A DNA stretch of 64,000 bases from Sphingomonas sp. LM7 (GTDB taxonomy: Bacteria > Pseudomonadota > Alphaproteobacteria > Sphingomonadales > Sphingomonadaceae), in the NCBI RefSeq assembly GCF_002002925.1, contig NZ_CP019511.1, forward strand, positions 2,852,001 to 2,916,000. Reading direction: 5' to 3'. This document shows, one piece after another, positions 46,247 through 54,920 of the stretch (position 1 is the stretch's first letter; each line of letters opens with the position of its first letter). The notes under the pieces were generated by a model. It was not told the origin of the DNA, made no database searches, and saw nothing but the letters and a program-made list of their open reading frames with translations. A program made the position numbers and the translations under genes.

Positions 46247-46258
46247 CACACTCTCTCC

Positions 46259-48484
46259 TTAGAAGCTGAAAGATCCCCGGATGCCGAATTGGCGCGGCGG
46301 CAGCGGCGCCACGAACACGTCCCCGCCGAGGAGCGGATCGCTCGAGGGGAAGGCGTAGTCGAAGCTGTCGAGCAGGTTGTTGACGAAGCCGGTCAGGCGG
46401 ATGCCGTTGCCCATGTCGTAGCTCACACTGGCATTGATCCGGTCATAGGCCGGCGCGGTGAGCTGGTCGCCCGACCTAGAGGCGCGGGTGTTATCCTGGA
46501 TGATGATCGAATCGACGAACTGATATTCGGCGTGGAAATCGATCGCCTGCTTGCCGCCGATCGGCAGATGATAGTCGGCCGCCGCGAACGCGGTCGTCTC
46601 CGGCACATTCTCGAAGGGCGTGCCGGAGAAGTCGGTCTTGTCGGTCAGCGTGAAGGCCCGGACGAACGAGTCGAAGCGCGAGCGCGAATAGGAGAAGGCG
46701 CTGTGCAGGCGCAGCCCCTCGAACGGGCGCACCGATACTTCCGCCTCGAAGCCCGTCACATGACTGCCCGCGGCATTCTCGACCACGCTCACCGGGGTCG
46801 GGCCGCCACCTGGATCGGGGATGACGTTGGTCACCTGCTGGTTGGCGATCTTGATATGGTAGAGCGCCAGGTTGACCGTCAGCGCCTGGTCACGCGTGCC
46901 TGCCTTGAGGCCCAGCTCGTAATTCTGCGAGCTTTCATCCGCATAGGGTGCGTTGGCCGCGGCGCTGCCCGAGCGATTGATCCCGCCCGCCTTCCAGCCC
47001 TCGGCGTAGGTGGCATAAGCCAGCACGCCTGGCGTCGCCTTGTATGAGGCCGAGGCCATCCAGGCGAAATTGCTATAGCTCGCATGCGCGTTTCTGTTGA
47101 CCGGTTGGAACTGGTTGAGCGGCGGGCCGAATACCTGGCCGCGATTGCCGGTGCCCACCACCGTCTCGCGCGACCAGCGCCCGCCCCCGGTCAGCTCGAC
47201 CTTGTCGGTCACCTTCCAGCTCGCCTGGCCGAAAGCGGCATAGCCATCGCGGTCGTCGATATGGTTCTCGTAGATGTAGAGCGCTGCCGGGAACGGACGG
47301 GTGCCCGGGCCGACACGGCGATAGCGATCGAAGTCCTGATCCTGATCGAAATAATAGCCGCCAGCGAGCCAGTCGAGGTTGCCCAAGCTGCCGTTGAGGC
47401 GGAGTTCCTGGCTCTTGAACCTCTGGCGCGTGTTGACGTCGAGCGTGGCGCCCTTGAAGGTCTGCGGCGTCGTTGCAACCGGCAGGAAGGCCGGCAGGGT
47501 CGCTGTGTTCTGGACGCTGATCCGGCTGTCCATGTCGGTGAACACGTCGGCCGCCGAATAGCGATAGCCGCTGATCGAGGTGAGCGTGATGCCGCCGCCG
47601 AGCTGGGCGGTGACGTTCAACTGGACACCGTGATTGTCCTTGGTGTCGGGCTGGTCCTGATCGACCAGGCTCTCATAGCGATGCGTAGCGAGGCGGACAC
47701 CGCGGATCGCCTCATTGTAGCGGCGGTGACTATAGTCGCCGATCAGCATCACCTCGATGCTATCCGACGGCACCCAGCGCAGCGTGCCGCGCAGCGACGT
47801 CTGGCGAGACCAGTCCTGCATGCCGCCGAGCACGACATTGTGGAGATACCCGTCGGTGGTGCGATATTCGCCGCTGACGCCGGCATAGAGCCCGCCGGTG
47901 ATCGGGCCGCTGAGCGAGCCCGAAGCGCGGTAGCTGCCGAACTCTGCCGCCTCGAGCTGGACCTTGCCGCGCAGATCCGCGTCCGGCCGGCGGCTGACCA
48001 GGTTGAGCGCGCCGCCCTGGGTGTTGCGCCCGAACAGGGTGCCCTGCGGCCCGCGCAATACTTCGACGCGCTCGAGGTCGAGGAAGGCAGTGTCGAAGCC
48101 GAGCTGGGGCACGTACATGCCGTCGAGGAAGACGCCGACCGCTGGCTCGAGTCCGGCGTTGAAGCCAACGCCGCGCATCGTGAGATAAGCGCTGTCGGCG
48201 CTGTTGTTGACGCTGCCCGGCGCGCTGAACAGGCCCGGCACCTCGCCGTAGAGACCGTTGACGTCCTGGACATTGCGGATCGCCAGATCGGTATCCGTAA
48301 CGGCGGTGACGGCCATCGGCACGTCCTGCAGCGTCTCGGCGCGCTTGCGGGCGGTAACGAGGATCTCGTCGCTACCGGATTCCTGGAGGCCCACCACGTT
48401 GGCGGCTTCCTGCGCGGCAGCCGGCACGGCCGCCAACGTTGTCAGCGAAAGCCCTGCGAGCAACAGGACACGATAATTCTGCAT
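46259..48484 (-). CDS. TonB-dependent outer-membrane receptor
   Basis: A 741-residue receptor with signal peptide (MQNYRVLLLAGLSLTTLAAV, cleavage near AAAQ), TonB-box-like DEILVTARKRAETLQD, the plug motif RVEVLRGPQGTLFGRNTQGG, and a barrel ending in the terminal Phe (GSFSF). It is the first gene of the minus-strand unit that continues with the dehalogenase-like protein, the AAHS transporter and the halogenase. The substrate is inferred to be an aromatic or halo-aromatic compound. Confidence 0.92.
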   Translation of the reverse strand: MQNYRVLLLAGLSLTTLAAVPAAAQEAANVVGLQESGSDEILVTARKRAETLQDVPMAVTAVTDTDLAIRNVQDVNGLYGEVPGLFSAPGSVNNSADSAYLTMRGVGFNAGLEPAVGVFLDGMYVPQLGFDTAFLDLERVEVLRGPQGTLFGRNTQGGALNLVSRRPDADLRGKVQLEAAEFGSYRASGSLSGPITGGLYAGVSGEYRTTDGYLHNVVLGGMQDWSRQTSLRGTLRWVPSDSIEVMLIGDYSHRRYNEAIRGVRLATHRYESLVDQDQPDTKDNHGVQLNVTAQLGGGITLTSISGYRYSAADVFTDMDSRISVQNTATLPAFLPVATTPQTFKGATLDVNTRQRFKSQELRLNGSLGNLDWLAGGYYFDQDQDFDRYRRVGPGTRPFPAALYIYENHIDDRDGYAAFGQASWKVTDKVELTGGGRWSRETVVGTGNRGQVFGPPLNQFQPVNRNAHASYSNFAWMASASYKATPGVLAYATYAEGWKAGGINRSGSAAANAPYADESSQNYELGLKAGTRDQALTVNLALYHIKIANQQVTNVIPDPGGGPTPVSVVENAAGSHVTGFEAEVSVRPFEGLRLHSAFSYSRSRFDSFVRAFTLTDKTDFSGTPFENVPETTAFAAADYHLPIGGKQAIDFHAEYQFVDSIIIQDNTRASRSGDQLTAPAYDRINASVSYDMGNGIRLTGFVNNLLDSFDYAFPSSDPLLGGDVFVAPLPPRQFGIRGSFSF

Positions 48485-48861
48485 GTAGAAGCCTCTCCCC
48501 CGGCCGGTTTATCTTTCCGGCTCGCGCCTAAGGGAGACGAGAAATGTGCAAGCCCGCAAGCCTCCAAAACGGACCAACCGGTCTCCAGGGCGCAGTTTTT
48601 CCAAACCAGCGCCAGTTTGTTGCAGGCTCGCAACATTGTAGAAACGTACCTACACTCCGATGGAGAATATGTAGGCTCATAGGTTCAAAGTTGAGAACCC
48701 CAAGCGCTTTGCGCATATTGCCCGATGGGCTTCGTGTGAACAAACCCGGGCGACGCAAGGAGCAGGTTTCACCCTTGTAAATCGACCGAATCCTCAGACG
48801 GGATACGTAGATCGTGAAGCGCGCCCTTGCTCCAACGCATCGCGCGCCGCCCGAATGGGGC
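48485..48861. promoter_or_regulatory. Leader/promoter region of the receptor-dehalogenase-halogenase unit
   Basis: This 377-base gap is less GC-rich and should carry the promoter of the minus-strand receptor gene. It contains a dyad CCTACA (48649-48654) / TGTAGG (48670-48675) with an inner CTCC/GGAG pair, a GTTGC/GCAAC dyad near 48620-48635 and a GGTTC/GAACC dyad (48682-48699). No supported gene is present. Confidence 0.4.
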
Positions 48862-49593
48862 TTAAAGGCCCAGTTCCTTCAGGATCGCCTCGCGTAGCAC
48901 TTGCGCCCTCGGGTCCGAGAGCTTGCGTGGATGCGAAAGGTCCACGTCGAATGTCGTCTGGATCATCGTCGGCCGCGGCGATAGCACCAGGATGCGGTCG
49001 GCAAGGAAGATCGCTTCCTCGACATCATGCGTGATCAGCAGCACCGTGTGGCGCTCTTCGTCGAGGATGCGCCGCAGCTCGGTCTGCATCCTCAGGCTCA
49101 TCAGCGCGTCGAGCGCCGAAAAGGGCTCGTCCATGTAGAGGATTTCGGGCTTCACCACGAGCGCGCGCGCGATTTCGACGCGCTTGAGCATGCCGCCCGA
49201 CAGCTCGTGCGGATAGGCCGCCTCGAAACCAGCGAGCCCGACCATGTCGATATAGCGGTCGGCGCGAGCCCTCTTGTCGCCATGGCTGGTGCCGCTCAGG
49301 CCGAACATGAGATTTTCATGCACTGTAAGCCAAGGGAACACAGACCCGTGCTGGGAAATCATGATTCCGTTGCGGCTCGGCCCTGTGCGCGCGACGCCGT
49401 TGATCCTGACCTGGCCCTGGTCCGGACGCTCGAAGCCGGCGATGATGTTCAGCAAGGTGGACTTGCCGCAGCCCGAAGGGCCCACGATCGCGACGAACTC
49501 GCCCTCGCGAACGTCGAAGCTCACGCCGCCAACGACCGAAAGCGCTCCAAAACCCTTGCTGACGCCGTCGATGGCGATCTTGCTATCGGACAT
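48862..49593 (-). CDS. ABC transporter ATPase, NitT/TauT (SsuB) type
   Basis: The 243-residue ATPase has Walker A GPSGCGKST, the Q-loop, signature LSGGMLKRVEIARALV, and Walker B EILYMDEPFSALD. It groups with NrtD/SsuB/TauB-type importers. Its start overlaps the permease gene end by 11 bases, so the two are coupled. It is the last gene of the operon that begins with the binding protein. Confidence 0.93.
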   Translation of the reverse strand: MSDSKIAIDGVSKGFGALSVVGGVSFDVREGEFVAIVGPSGCGKSTLLNIIAGFERPDQGQVRINGVARTGPSRNGIMISQHGSVFPWLTVHENLMFGLSGTSHGDKRARADRYIDMVGLAGFEAAYPHELSGGMLKRVEIARALVVKPEILYMDEPFSALDALMSLRMQTELRRILDEERHTVLLITHDVEEAIFLADRILVLSPRPTMIQTTFDVDLSHPRKLSDPRAQVLREAILKELGL

Positions 49594-50392
49594 AGCGCCA
49601 CTTCACCATCTTCAGCCGCTCGAGCAGGCGGGTCATGCCATCGAGCAGCAAGCCGATCACGCCGATGAGGATCATGCTCGCGATCACCAGATCGTAGCGG
49701 TTGCCGGCGTTGCGCGAGTCCATGATGAGATAGCCAAGGCCGGAGTTCAGCGCGATCATCTCGGCGGCGACAACGACCAGCCAAGCGACGCCCAGGCCGA
49801 TCCGCATCCCGACGATGATCTCCGGCAGCACCGCAGGAATCACGACCCGGCGAAACAGGACGGATCGCGAAACGCCGAAATTCGCCGCTGCCCTCAGATA
49901 TCGCCGATCGATCGTACGCACGCCGACCGTCGTCTGCACCATCATCGGAAAGACCGAGGATATGAAGATCAGGAAGATCGGCGAAAAGTCGCCGACCCCG
50001 AACCAGAGAATGGCAACCGGGATCCAGGCGATCGGCGAAATCGGCCGCAGCATCTGGAACAGCGGGTTCAGCGTATAGAAGGCGCCGGACACCCAGCCCA
50101 TCCACAGGCCCAGCGGCACGCCCACCAGAAGCGCTAGCCCGAAGCCCATTTCGACGCGGAACAGAGACGCCTCGATGTGCTGCCACAAAGTGCCGTCCTT
50201 CGCGAGCGCCCATGCGCCCGTCGCGACCTGCCACGGGGTCGGGAAAATCGGGCTGTCGCTCCGGTCGACGACGACCCACCAGATCGCGATCAGAAGCGCG
50301 ATCAGGAGCAGCGGGGGCAGAACCCGCATCAGCTTGCTGTCGATTTCCCTCACGTCCCCTCGCTTCCGCGCCAGAAGCTTGAACAGCGGCAT
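49583..50392 (-). CDS. ABC transporter permease, NitT/TauT type
   Basis: Start 50392 (MPLFKLLARKRG) gives 269 residues with six or seven transmembrane helices: PPLLLIALLIAIWWVVV first, then the SsuC-like core with AAANFGVSRSVLFRRVVIPAVLP as the EAA coupling loop. Typical of nitrate/sulfonate/taurine importers. A gap of 154 bases separates it from the upstream cupredoxin gene, on the same strand. Confidence 0.9.
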   Translation of the reverse strand: MPLFKLLARKRGDVREIDSKLMRVLPPLLLIALLIAIWWVVVDRSDSPIFPTPWQVATGAWALAKDGTLWQHIEASLFRVEMGFGLALLVGVPLGLWMGWVSGAFYTLNPLFQMLRPISPIAWIPVAILWFGVGDFSPIFLIFISSVFPMMVQTTVGVRTIDRRYLRAAANFGVSRSVLFRRVVIPAVLPEIIVGMRIGLGVAWLVVVAAEMIALNSGLGYLIMDSRNAGNRYDLVIASMILIGVIGLLLDGMTRLLERLKMVKWRYVR

Positions 50393-50546
50393 CGAATTCA
50401 CAACCTGGAAACAGCAGCCGCCGCGTCGCGCCCCGACATATTTCCACTTTGCCGGCGCATAGTGTTGTATAGGAGCAACAAGGTAGTAATGTGCCTGCAA
50501 TTTGGTTTCCGCGATACAAGGCGCCTTGAGGCTCGGCAATCAACGA

Positions 50547-50993
50547 TCAAGCGGCGCTGATGAGCGAATGCCAGCGCCAGAGGAGTCTTTCCAATCCAGG
50601 TGCGGGACCCGGCTCCACGATCACATGGAGCCCGCCATGAGGGTGCGCGGTGCACTCAAAGCTGTAGGTCGATGCCGTTTCGAACGGCAGTCGGAAGCTT
50701 TGTCCAGGCATGATGAGCGTCGGGCCGAAGATGTGCGGCACTTCATCCGCGTTCTTGAGCACCAGCACGTCCTTGAGCCCCAGCCTCAGCCGGATCGTCT
50801 GCGGAAAGATATCGACTTTCTCACCCGCGGCGCGGTGGGCGTAGGTGCCGCGGGGAATCTCGTAGACCGCATCATGCGACGCCACCGCGATGGGAGCGAG
50901 CGCTGCCCATCCAAGCGCGCCGAGCGCGAGGAGTGAGAGCACCATCGCGATCGGGTGCCGGACTGCCGCGCGCGTCCAAGAGCTCAGCCGCAT
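50547..50993 (-). CDS. Membrane-anchored cupredoxin-like protein
   Basis: A 148-residue protein with one N-terminal transmembrane helix (HPIAMVLSLLALGALGWAAL) and a periplasmic cupredoxin domain. The candidate type-1 copper ligands are His87 (EVPHIFGP), Cys114 and His117/His119 (ECTAHPHGG), with Met95 as possible axial ligand. It probably carries an electron or buffers copper. It is seven bases after the SCO gene and belongs to that operon. Confidence 0.75.
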   Translation of the reverse strand: MRLSSWTRAAVRHPIAMVLSLLALGALGWAALAPIAVASHDAVYEIPRGTYAHRAAGEKVDIFPQTIRLRLGLKDVLVLKNADEVPHIFGPTLIMPGQSFRLPFETASTYSFECTAHPHGGLHVIVEPGPAPGLERLLWRWHSLISAA

Positions 50994-51000
50994 GCCCCAG

Positions 51001-51612
51001 CTATTCCAGCAGGAGCTTTATGTCGTGCACGAAGTCCGCCGGCTCATGTCCAAAGGGCATTACCGCCCGCAACATGCCGCCGCGATCGATCAGGATAATC
51101 GACGAGGTATGGGCCATCGCATAATCGGCGCCCGAGCCTTGCTTGACAGCCGTGACGCCATATTGCTTGCGCACCGACGCCAATGCTTCGGGCGCGCCTG
51201 TCGCGCCGACGAAGCTGCGATCGAAGGCCGTGAGATATCCCCGCATATGCTCCGCGGTGTCGCGCGCCGGGTCCACGGTAACATAGATCACCTGCACCGA
51301 GTTGCCGGGCGCGCCAAGCGTGGCGCGCGCCTGTGCGAGCGTCGCCAGGGTGGTCGGACAGACTGTCGCGCAGTGGGTAAAGCCGAACGTCAGTAGCACG
51401 ACCTTGCCCCGGTAGCGCGCCAGCGTCACGTCGGATCCGTCGGATCCGCGTAGCGTAAAGCCGGGCGCCTGGTGCGGCGGATCGAATACGCCCGCCTTCA
51501 ACGCCCGCGGCGATGTAGACCGCGGCGTGGAGCGCTTGGTTATCACGCCTGCGACCAGCGCGGCGAGCAGCAAGACCGCGGCGAGGATCGCGACTCTTGG
51601 GCGCACGGGCAT
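51001..51612 (-). CDS. SCO1/SenC-family copper chaperone
   Basis: A 203-residue thioredoxin-fold protein with an N-terminal membrane anchor (AILAAVLLLAALVAGVI). It keeps all SCO metal ligands: Cys81 and Cys85 (HCATVCPTT) and His168 (YAMAHTSSII), as well as VTVDPARDT. SCO proteins deliver copper to the CuA site of cytochrome oxidase or act as thiol reductases. It starts two bases after the binding-protein stop, an unusual partnership with an ABC importer. Confidence 0.92.
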   Translation of the reverse strand: MPVRPRVAILAAVLLLAALVAGVITKRSTPRSTSPRALKAGVFDPPHQAPGFTLRGSDGSDVTLARYRGKVVLLTFGFTHCATVCPTTLATLAQARATLGAPGNSVQVIYVTVDPARDTAEHMRGYLTAFDRSFVGATGAPEALASVRKQYGVTAVKQGSGADYAMAHTSSIILIDRGGMLRAVMPFGHEPADFVHDIKLLLE

Positions 51613-51614
51613 AG

Positions 51615-52688
51615 TCAGAGCGCGATCGATGCCGGCCGGGCCGCATGTGCAAAGCTCTCATCTACATATTTCGCATAGGAGACCGGATGCTTTAGCGCGC
51701 CTGCCGCGACGGCCTGCCGCATCAGATCGTCGAACTCACTCGGGATCATCCGCAGGTCGCCATAGGTCACGCGATCCTCGGGATGGTCCATCACGAAGCG
51801 CAGGATATTGGGATCCTGGTTGAAATATTCGCGTTGCGCGGCGATCCGCACCGCCGTCTCCCGGTTCTTTCGTTGCCCATCGAGCCAGGCACCCGCGGCG
51901 AGCACGTAATTGACCATGTTCTGCACCAGCGGCCGATTCGACCTGATCAGCTCCTCGCGCACCGTCAGCACGCAGCACATGTACCGAGGCCATTCGTCGC
52001 GCGTCATCCGCAGGACCCGGGCATAGCCGGCGCGCTGCGCTGCTGCGCCGAAGGGCTCACCGGTGCAATAGGCGTCGACTCCCTTCACATAAAGCGCGGC
52101 CGGCATGTCCGCCGGCGCCATCTCGACGATATCGACATCGTCGGTCGTCATGCTCTCGTGCGCCAGCATCTTGCGCAGGAACAGGAAGTCGACGGCGAAG
52201 CGACTAGGGATCGCGACGCGCTTGCCGCGCAAGTCGCTGAAGGTTCGGTAAGGGGAATCGGTGCGGACCATGATCACCGCGCCGGACCGGTGGCCGATCG
52301 ACACGATCTTCACCGGGACCTTCTTGTCGGCCAAGTCCATCACCAGCGGCGCCAGCATATAAGCCGCCTGCAGGTCGCCGGACATCAGCGACTCTTTCAG
52401 CTCAGGCCATCCGCTGTATTTGGCGAACTTGAAATCGAACTGCGCCGCGTCGCGCGTGCCAAAGGGGTTGGCCGCCTGGTTGGCGGCACAGGCGACCGGC
52501 AGCGTCAGGTTGCACGTCACCGCGAGGCCACCAACCGTCACGGGCTCGGCCACAGCGGCGGGTATCAGCAACCTGCGCACAGGAAGTGCCACAGCGGCGG
52601 CGACGCCCGCAGCAACCGCGCCGCGCACCATCAGGCGGCGGTCGACAACGCGGCCGAGGCCGGTGCCTGGAGAAGGCTTGCTTTCCAT
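51615..52688 (-). CDS. ABC transporter substrate-binding protein (NMT1/NitT-TauT type), Tat-type signal
   Basis: Start 52688 gives 357 residues; a longer frame to 53414 lacks support. The N-terminus has a twin-arginine-like signal (DRRLMVRGAVAAGVAAAVAL). The domain resembles NrtA/SsuA-type proteins (ESLMSGDLQAAYMLAPLVMD, FSDLRGKRVAIPSR, GVDAYCTGEPFGAAAQRAGY). Unlike common members it has cysteines at the mouth (TCNLTLPVAC) and a YMCC segment that could bind metal. First gene of the operon with SCO, cupredoxin, permease and ATPase. Confidence 0.85.
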   Translation of the reverse strand: MESKPSPGTGLGRVVDRRLMVRGAVAAGVAAAVALPVRRLLIPAAVAEPVTVGGLAVTCNLTLPVACAANQAANPFGTRDAAQFDFKFAKYSGWPELKESLMSGDLQAAYMLAPLVMDLADKKVPVKIVSIGHRSGAVIMVRTDSPYRTFSDLRGKRVAIPSRFAVDFLFLRKMLAHESMTTDDVDIVEMAPADMPAALYVKGVDAYCTGEPFGAAAQRAGYARVLRMTRDEWPRYMCCVLTVREELIRSNRPLVQNMVNYVLAAGAWLDGQRKNRETAVRIAAQREYFNQDPNILRFVMDHPEDRVTYGDLRMIPSEFDDLMRQAVAAGALKHPVSYAKYVDESFAHAARPASIAL

Positions 52689-52791
52689 AAGGTCCGCGAT
52701 GAGGGTAGCAAATCGGCGTCTCGCCGCACAAGGCAGGCCTTCATGCCGGCGGGACCGCTGCCGTGGCGGGCACGGCGTTGGAGAGATTATC

Positions 52792-53235
52792 ATGACGCGA
52801 ACGGCTCTCGTCTTTGTCCTTTCGCTACCGCTTCTGGCTTGCCAGCAGGCGGCGCCGATCGAACTGAAGGATGTGTGGGCGCGCGACACGGTCGGCCGCA
52901 CCGCAAACGCGGCCGTGTATATGACGATCAACTCCGGGACCGCGGATCGATTCCTTTCCGCATCTACCCCCGTCGCCAAGCGAACCGACCTCATGACGAT
53001 GGAGGGCGGCAGCGGCGCCATGGAGATGAAGTATCTCAAGGGAATCGATGTCCCGGCCAGCAAGGCGGTGAGTCTGAATCCGATGGGGCTGCATGTCTGG
53101 CTGGCCGACCTGAACCAGCCGCTCAAAGCCGGGCAGACCTTCCCGCTCACGCTCAAATTCGAGAAGGCAGGCGAGCGCCAGGTTACGGTTTCCGTCATCG
53201 AACCGGCTGCGGCGCCTCCTATGTCGCCGATGTAG
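52792..53235 (+). CDS. PCuAC-like copper chaperone lipoprotein with altered ligands
   Basis: A 147-residue lipoprotein (MTRTALVFVLSLPLLAC, Cys17) with the PCuAC cupredoxin-like fold: DVWARDTVGRTANAAVYMTI and VASxAVSLNPMGLHVWLADL-type core. Classical PCuAC uses an H(M)X10MX21HXM copper site. Here the first histidine is not evident (KRTDLMTMEGG), and the last part is HVW instead of HxM, so copper binding may be weaker or different. Divergent from the binding-protein operon, which also encodes SCO. Confidence 0.82.
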   Translation: MTRTALVFVLSLPLLACQQAAPIELKDVWARDTVGRTANAAVYMTINSGTADRFLSASTPVAKRTDLMTMEGGSGAMEMKYLKGIDVPASKAVSLNPMGLHVWLADLNQPLKAGQTFPLTLKFEKAGERQVTVSVIEPAAAPPMSPM

Positions 53236-53474
53236 CCCGAACCGAGGTGTCGTGCCCCCGGATCCGTTCGATACGCCCTGCCTCCAAAAGCCGGTGGTGA
53301 TGGCAACGCTCCTCGCTGCCCTGCGTGCGCTGATCGGCAAGCCTGCGATGCGCGAGGATGCCGACCGAACTTCAGCGGCCAACTACGCGTAAGGATAGAT
53401 TCGTAGTTCAACATTGACGGCTATTCTGGAATTCCAGCGCAGTATCAGTGAGTTGATACGTGCGCAGGAGTGGA

Positions 53475-54632
53475 ATGATGCGAGAGCGGTGGTCGATCGA
53501 CGAAGCGAAAGACTGGTGGGCTGCGCGCCCTTGGCCGATGGGCTGCAACTTCACGCCCTCCAATGCGATCAATCAGCTCGAGATGTGGCAGGCGGCGACG
53601 TTCGACCTGCCGCTGATCGAATCCGAGCTCGCACTGGCGGCGTCGGTCGGCATGAATGCCGTACGCGTGTATCTCCATGACCTGTTGTGGGTCGACGATG
53701 CGGCTGGCGTGCTCGAGCGGATCGCGCTCGTTCTCGCCGCGGCCGAGCGCAACAATATCAGGACGATGCTCGTCCTGTTCGACTCGTGCTGGCATCCCGA
53801 ACCGAAACTGGGACCGCAACCCGAGCCGATACCAGGCGTGCACAATTCGGGCTGGGTCCAGTCGCCGGGGTTGCCTGCGCTCCGCGACCCTGCCCAGCGT
53901 GCGCGTCTCGAAGCCTATGTCCGCGGCGTGGTGGGGCATTTCGCCAAGGATCCGCGCATCCTTGCCTGGGATATCTGGAACGAGCCGGACAATGGCCCCG
54001 AAGTGTCGCTGTGCAACCCGGACGAGCTCGCCGCCAAGGCGGACCTCGTTCTGCCGCTGATGCGCGATGCGTTCGGCTGGGCACGCGATATGGATCCGAT
54101 GCAACCGCTGACCAGCGCGATCTGGCTTGGTGACTGGTCGTCGACCGACCGGCTCACGCCCCTCCAGCAGGCCCAGACCGCCTTGTCCGATGTGGTTTCC
54201 TTCCATAATTACGGCGTCGCGTCCGATTTTCTCGCGCGGGTCGGCTGGTTGCGCGCGTTCGACCGTCCGCTCCTGTGCACCGAATTCATGGCGCGTCCGG
54301 CGGGAAGCACGTTCGAGGCGATCCTGCCCGTTGCAAAGGAATGCGGCGTGGGCGCATTCTGCTGGGGCCTCGTTCGCGGCAAGACGCAGACGCATCTTCC
54401 CTGGCAGTCGTGGGAGAACCCGAACCTCGCCGGGCTTCAGGACAAATGGTTCCACGACATCTTCGATGCCGGCGGGGTCGCGCACGATCCGCAGGAAGTC
54501 GAGTTCCTCCGCCTGCTCAATGCTATCGATAGCCGGACGCCCGCCTGGCCGCTTATCGAGATTCCGAGCGAGAAGAGCGCGGTGCCCGCTCGCCCTGGGG
54601 AGAAGGCTAACGCTAACGCGCGAGCGGCATAG
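53475..54632 (+). CDS. GH5-like glycoside hydrolase (cellulase family)
   Basis: ATG 53475 (or 53478) has AGGAG upstream; the GTG at 53460 is less likely. The 385-residue (beta/alpha)8 protein has no signal peptide. The acid/base glutamate lies in WDIWNEPDNGPE (about 169) and the nucleophile in LLCTEFMARP (about 270), with GMNAVRVYLHDLLW and VSFHNYG. These fit clan GH-A, closest to GH5/GH39-type beta-glycosidases of unknown specificity. A basic and Ala-rich tail is seen. The gene starts the surface/stress region at the right. Confidence 0.82.
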   Translation: MMRERWSIDEAKDWWAARPWPMGCNFTPSNAINQLEMWQAATFDLPLIESELALAASVGMNAVRVYLHDLLWVDDAAGVLERIALVLAAAERNNIRTMLVLFDSCWHPEPKLGPQPEPIPGVHNSGWVQSPGLPALRDPAQRARLEAYVRGVVGHFAKDPRILAWDIWNEPDNGPEVSLCNPDELAAKADLVLPLMRDAFGWARDMDPMQPLTSAIWLGDWSSTDRLTPLQQAQTALSDVVSFHNYGVASDFLARVGWLRAFDRPLLCTEFMARPAGSTFEAILPVAKECGVGAFCWGLVRGKTQTHLPWQSWENPNLAGLQDKWFHDIFDAGGVAHDPQEVEFLRLLNAIDSRTPAWPLIEIPSEKSAVPARPGEKANANARAA

Positions 54633-54920
54633 GCCGAGGGCGCACACCGTGACGTAGTCACGCGTCGCCAGAACCAGGCCGCAACCACGGGTGCCCGCGA
54701 GCGTTGGCAAGCAATGGCGATCGACGATGAACATCAAGCAACGGCGGCGCTGCCCACTTTGCCGAACCGCAGGGAACGGCGCCGGTTGGCCGCACAGGTA
54801 AAGGGCCCCAAGGCTCCGACATGCGCCTGTTGCCGGCCTTCCCCGCAGGACGACGCACAGGTTTAAGGTAGAGTGGTCACTCCAGGCTAAGCCCGTCACC
54901 CTCGCCGGAGCGTGAGGCGC

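Noticed and set aside
48544..48780. 78-residue frame in the receptor leader region
   Set aside because: No ribosome site or coherent composition.
53300..53392. 30-residue ORF before the GH5-like gene
   Set aside because: Weak ribosome site and no recognisable features; left as unproven.
52689..53414. N-terminal extension of the ABC binding-protein frame
   Set aside because: It runs antisense across the PCuAC-like gene; the Tat-type signal at 52688 defines the true start.
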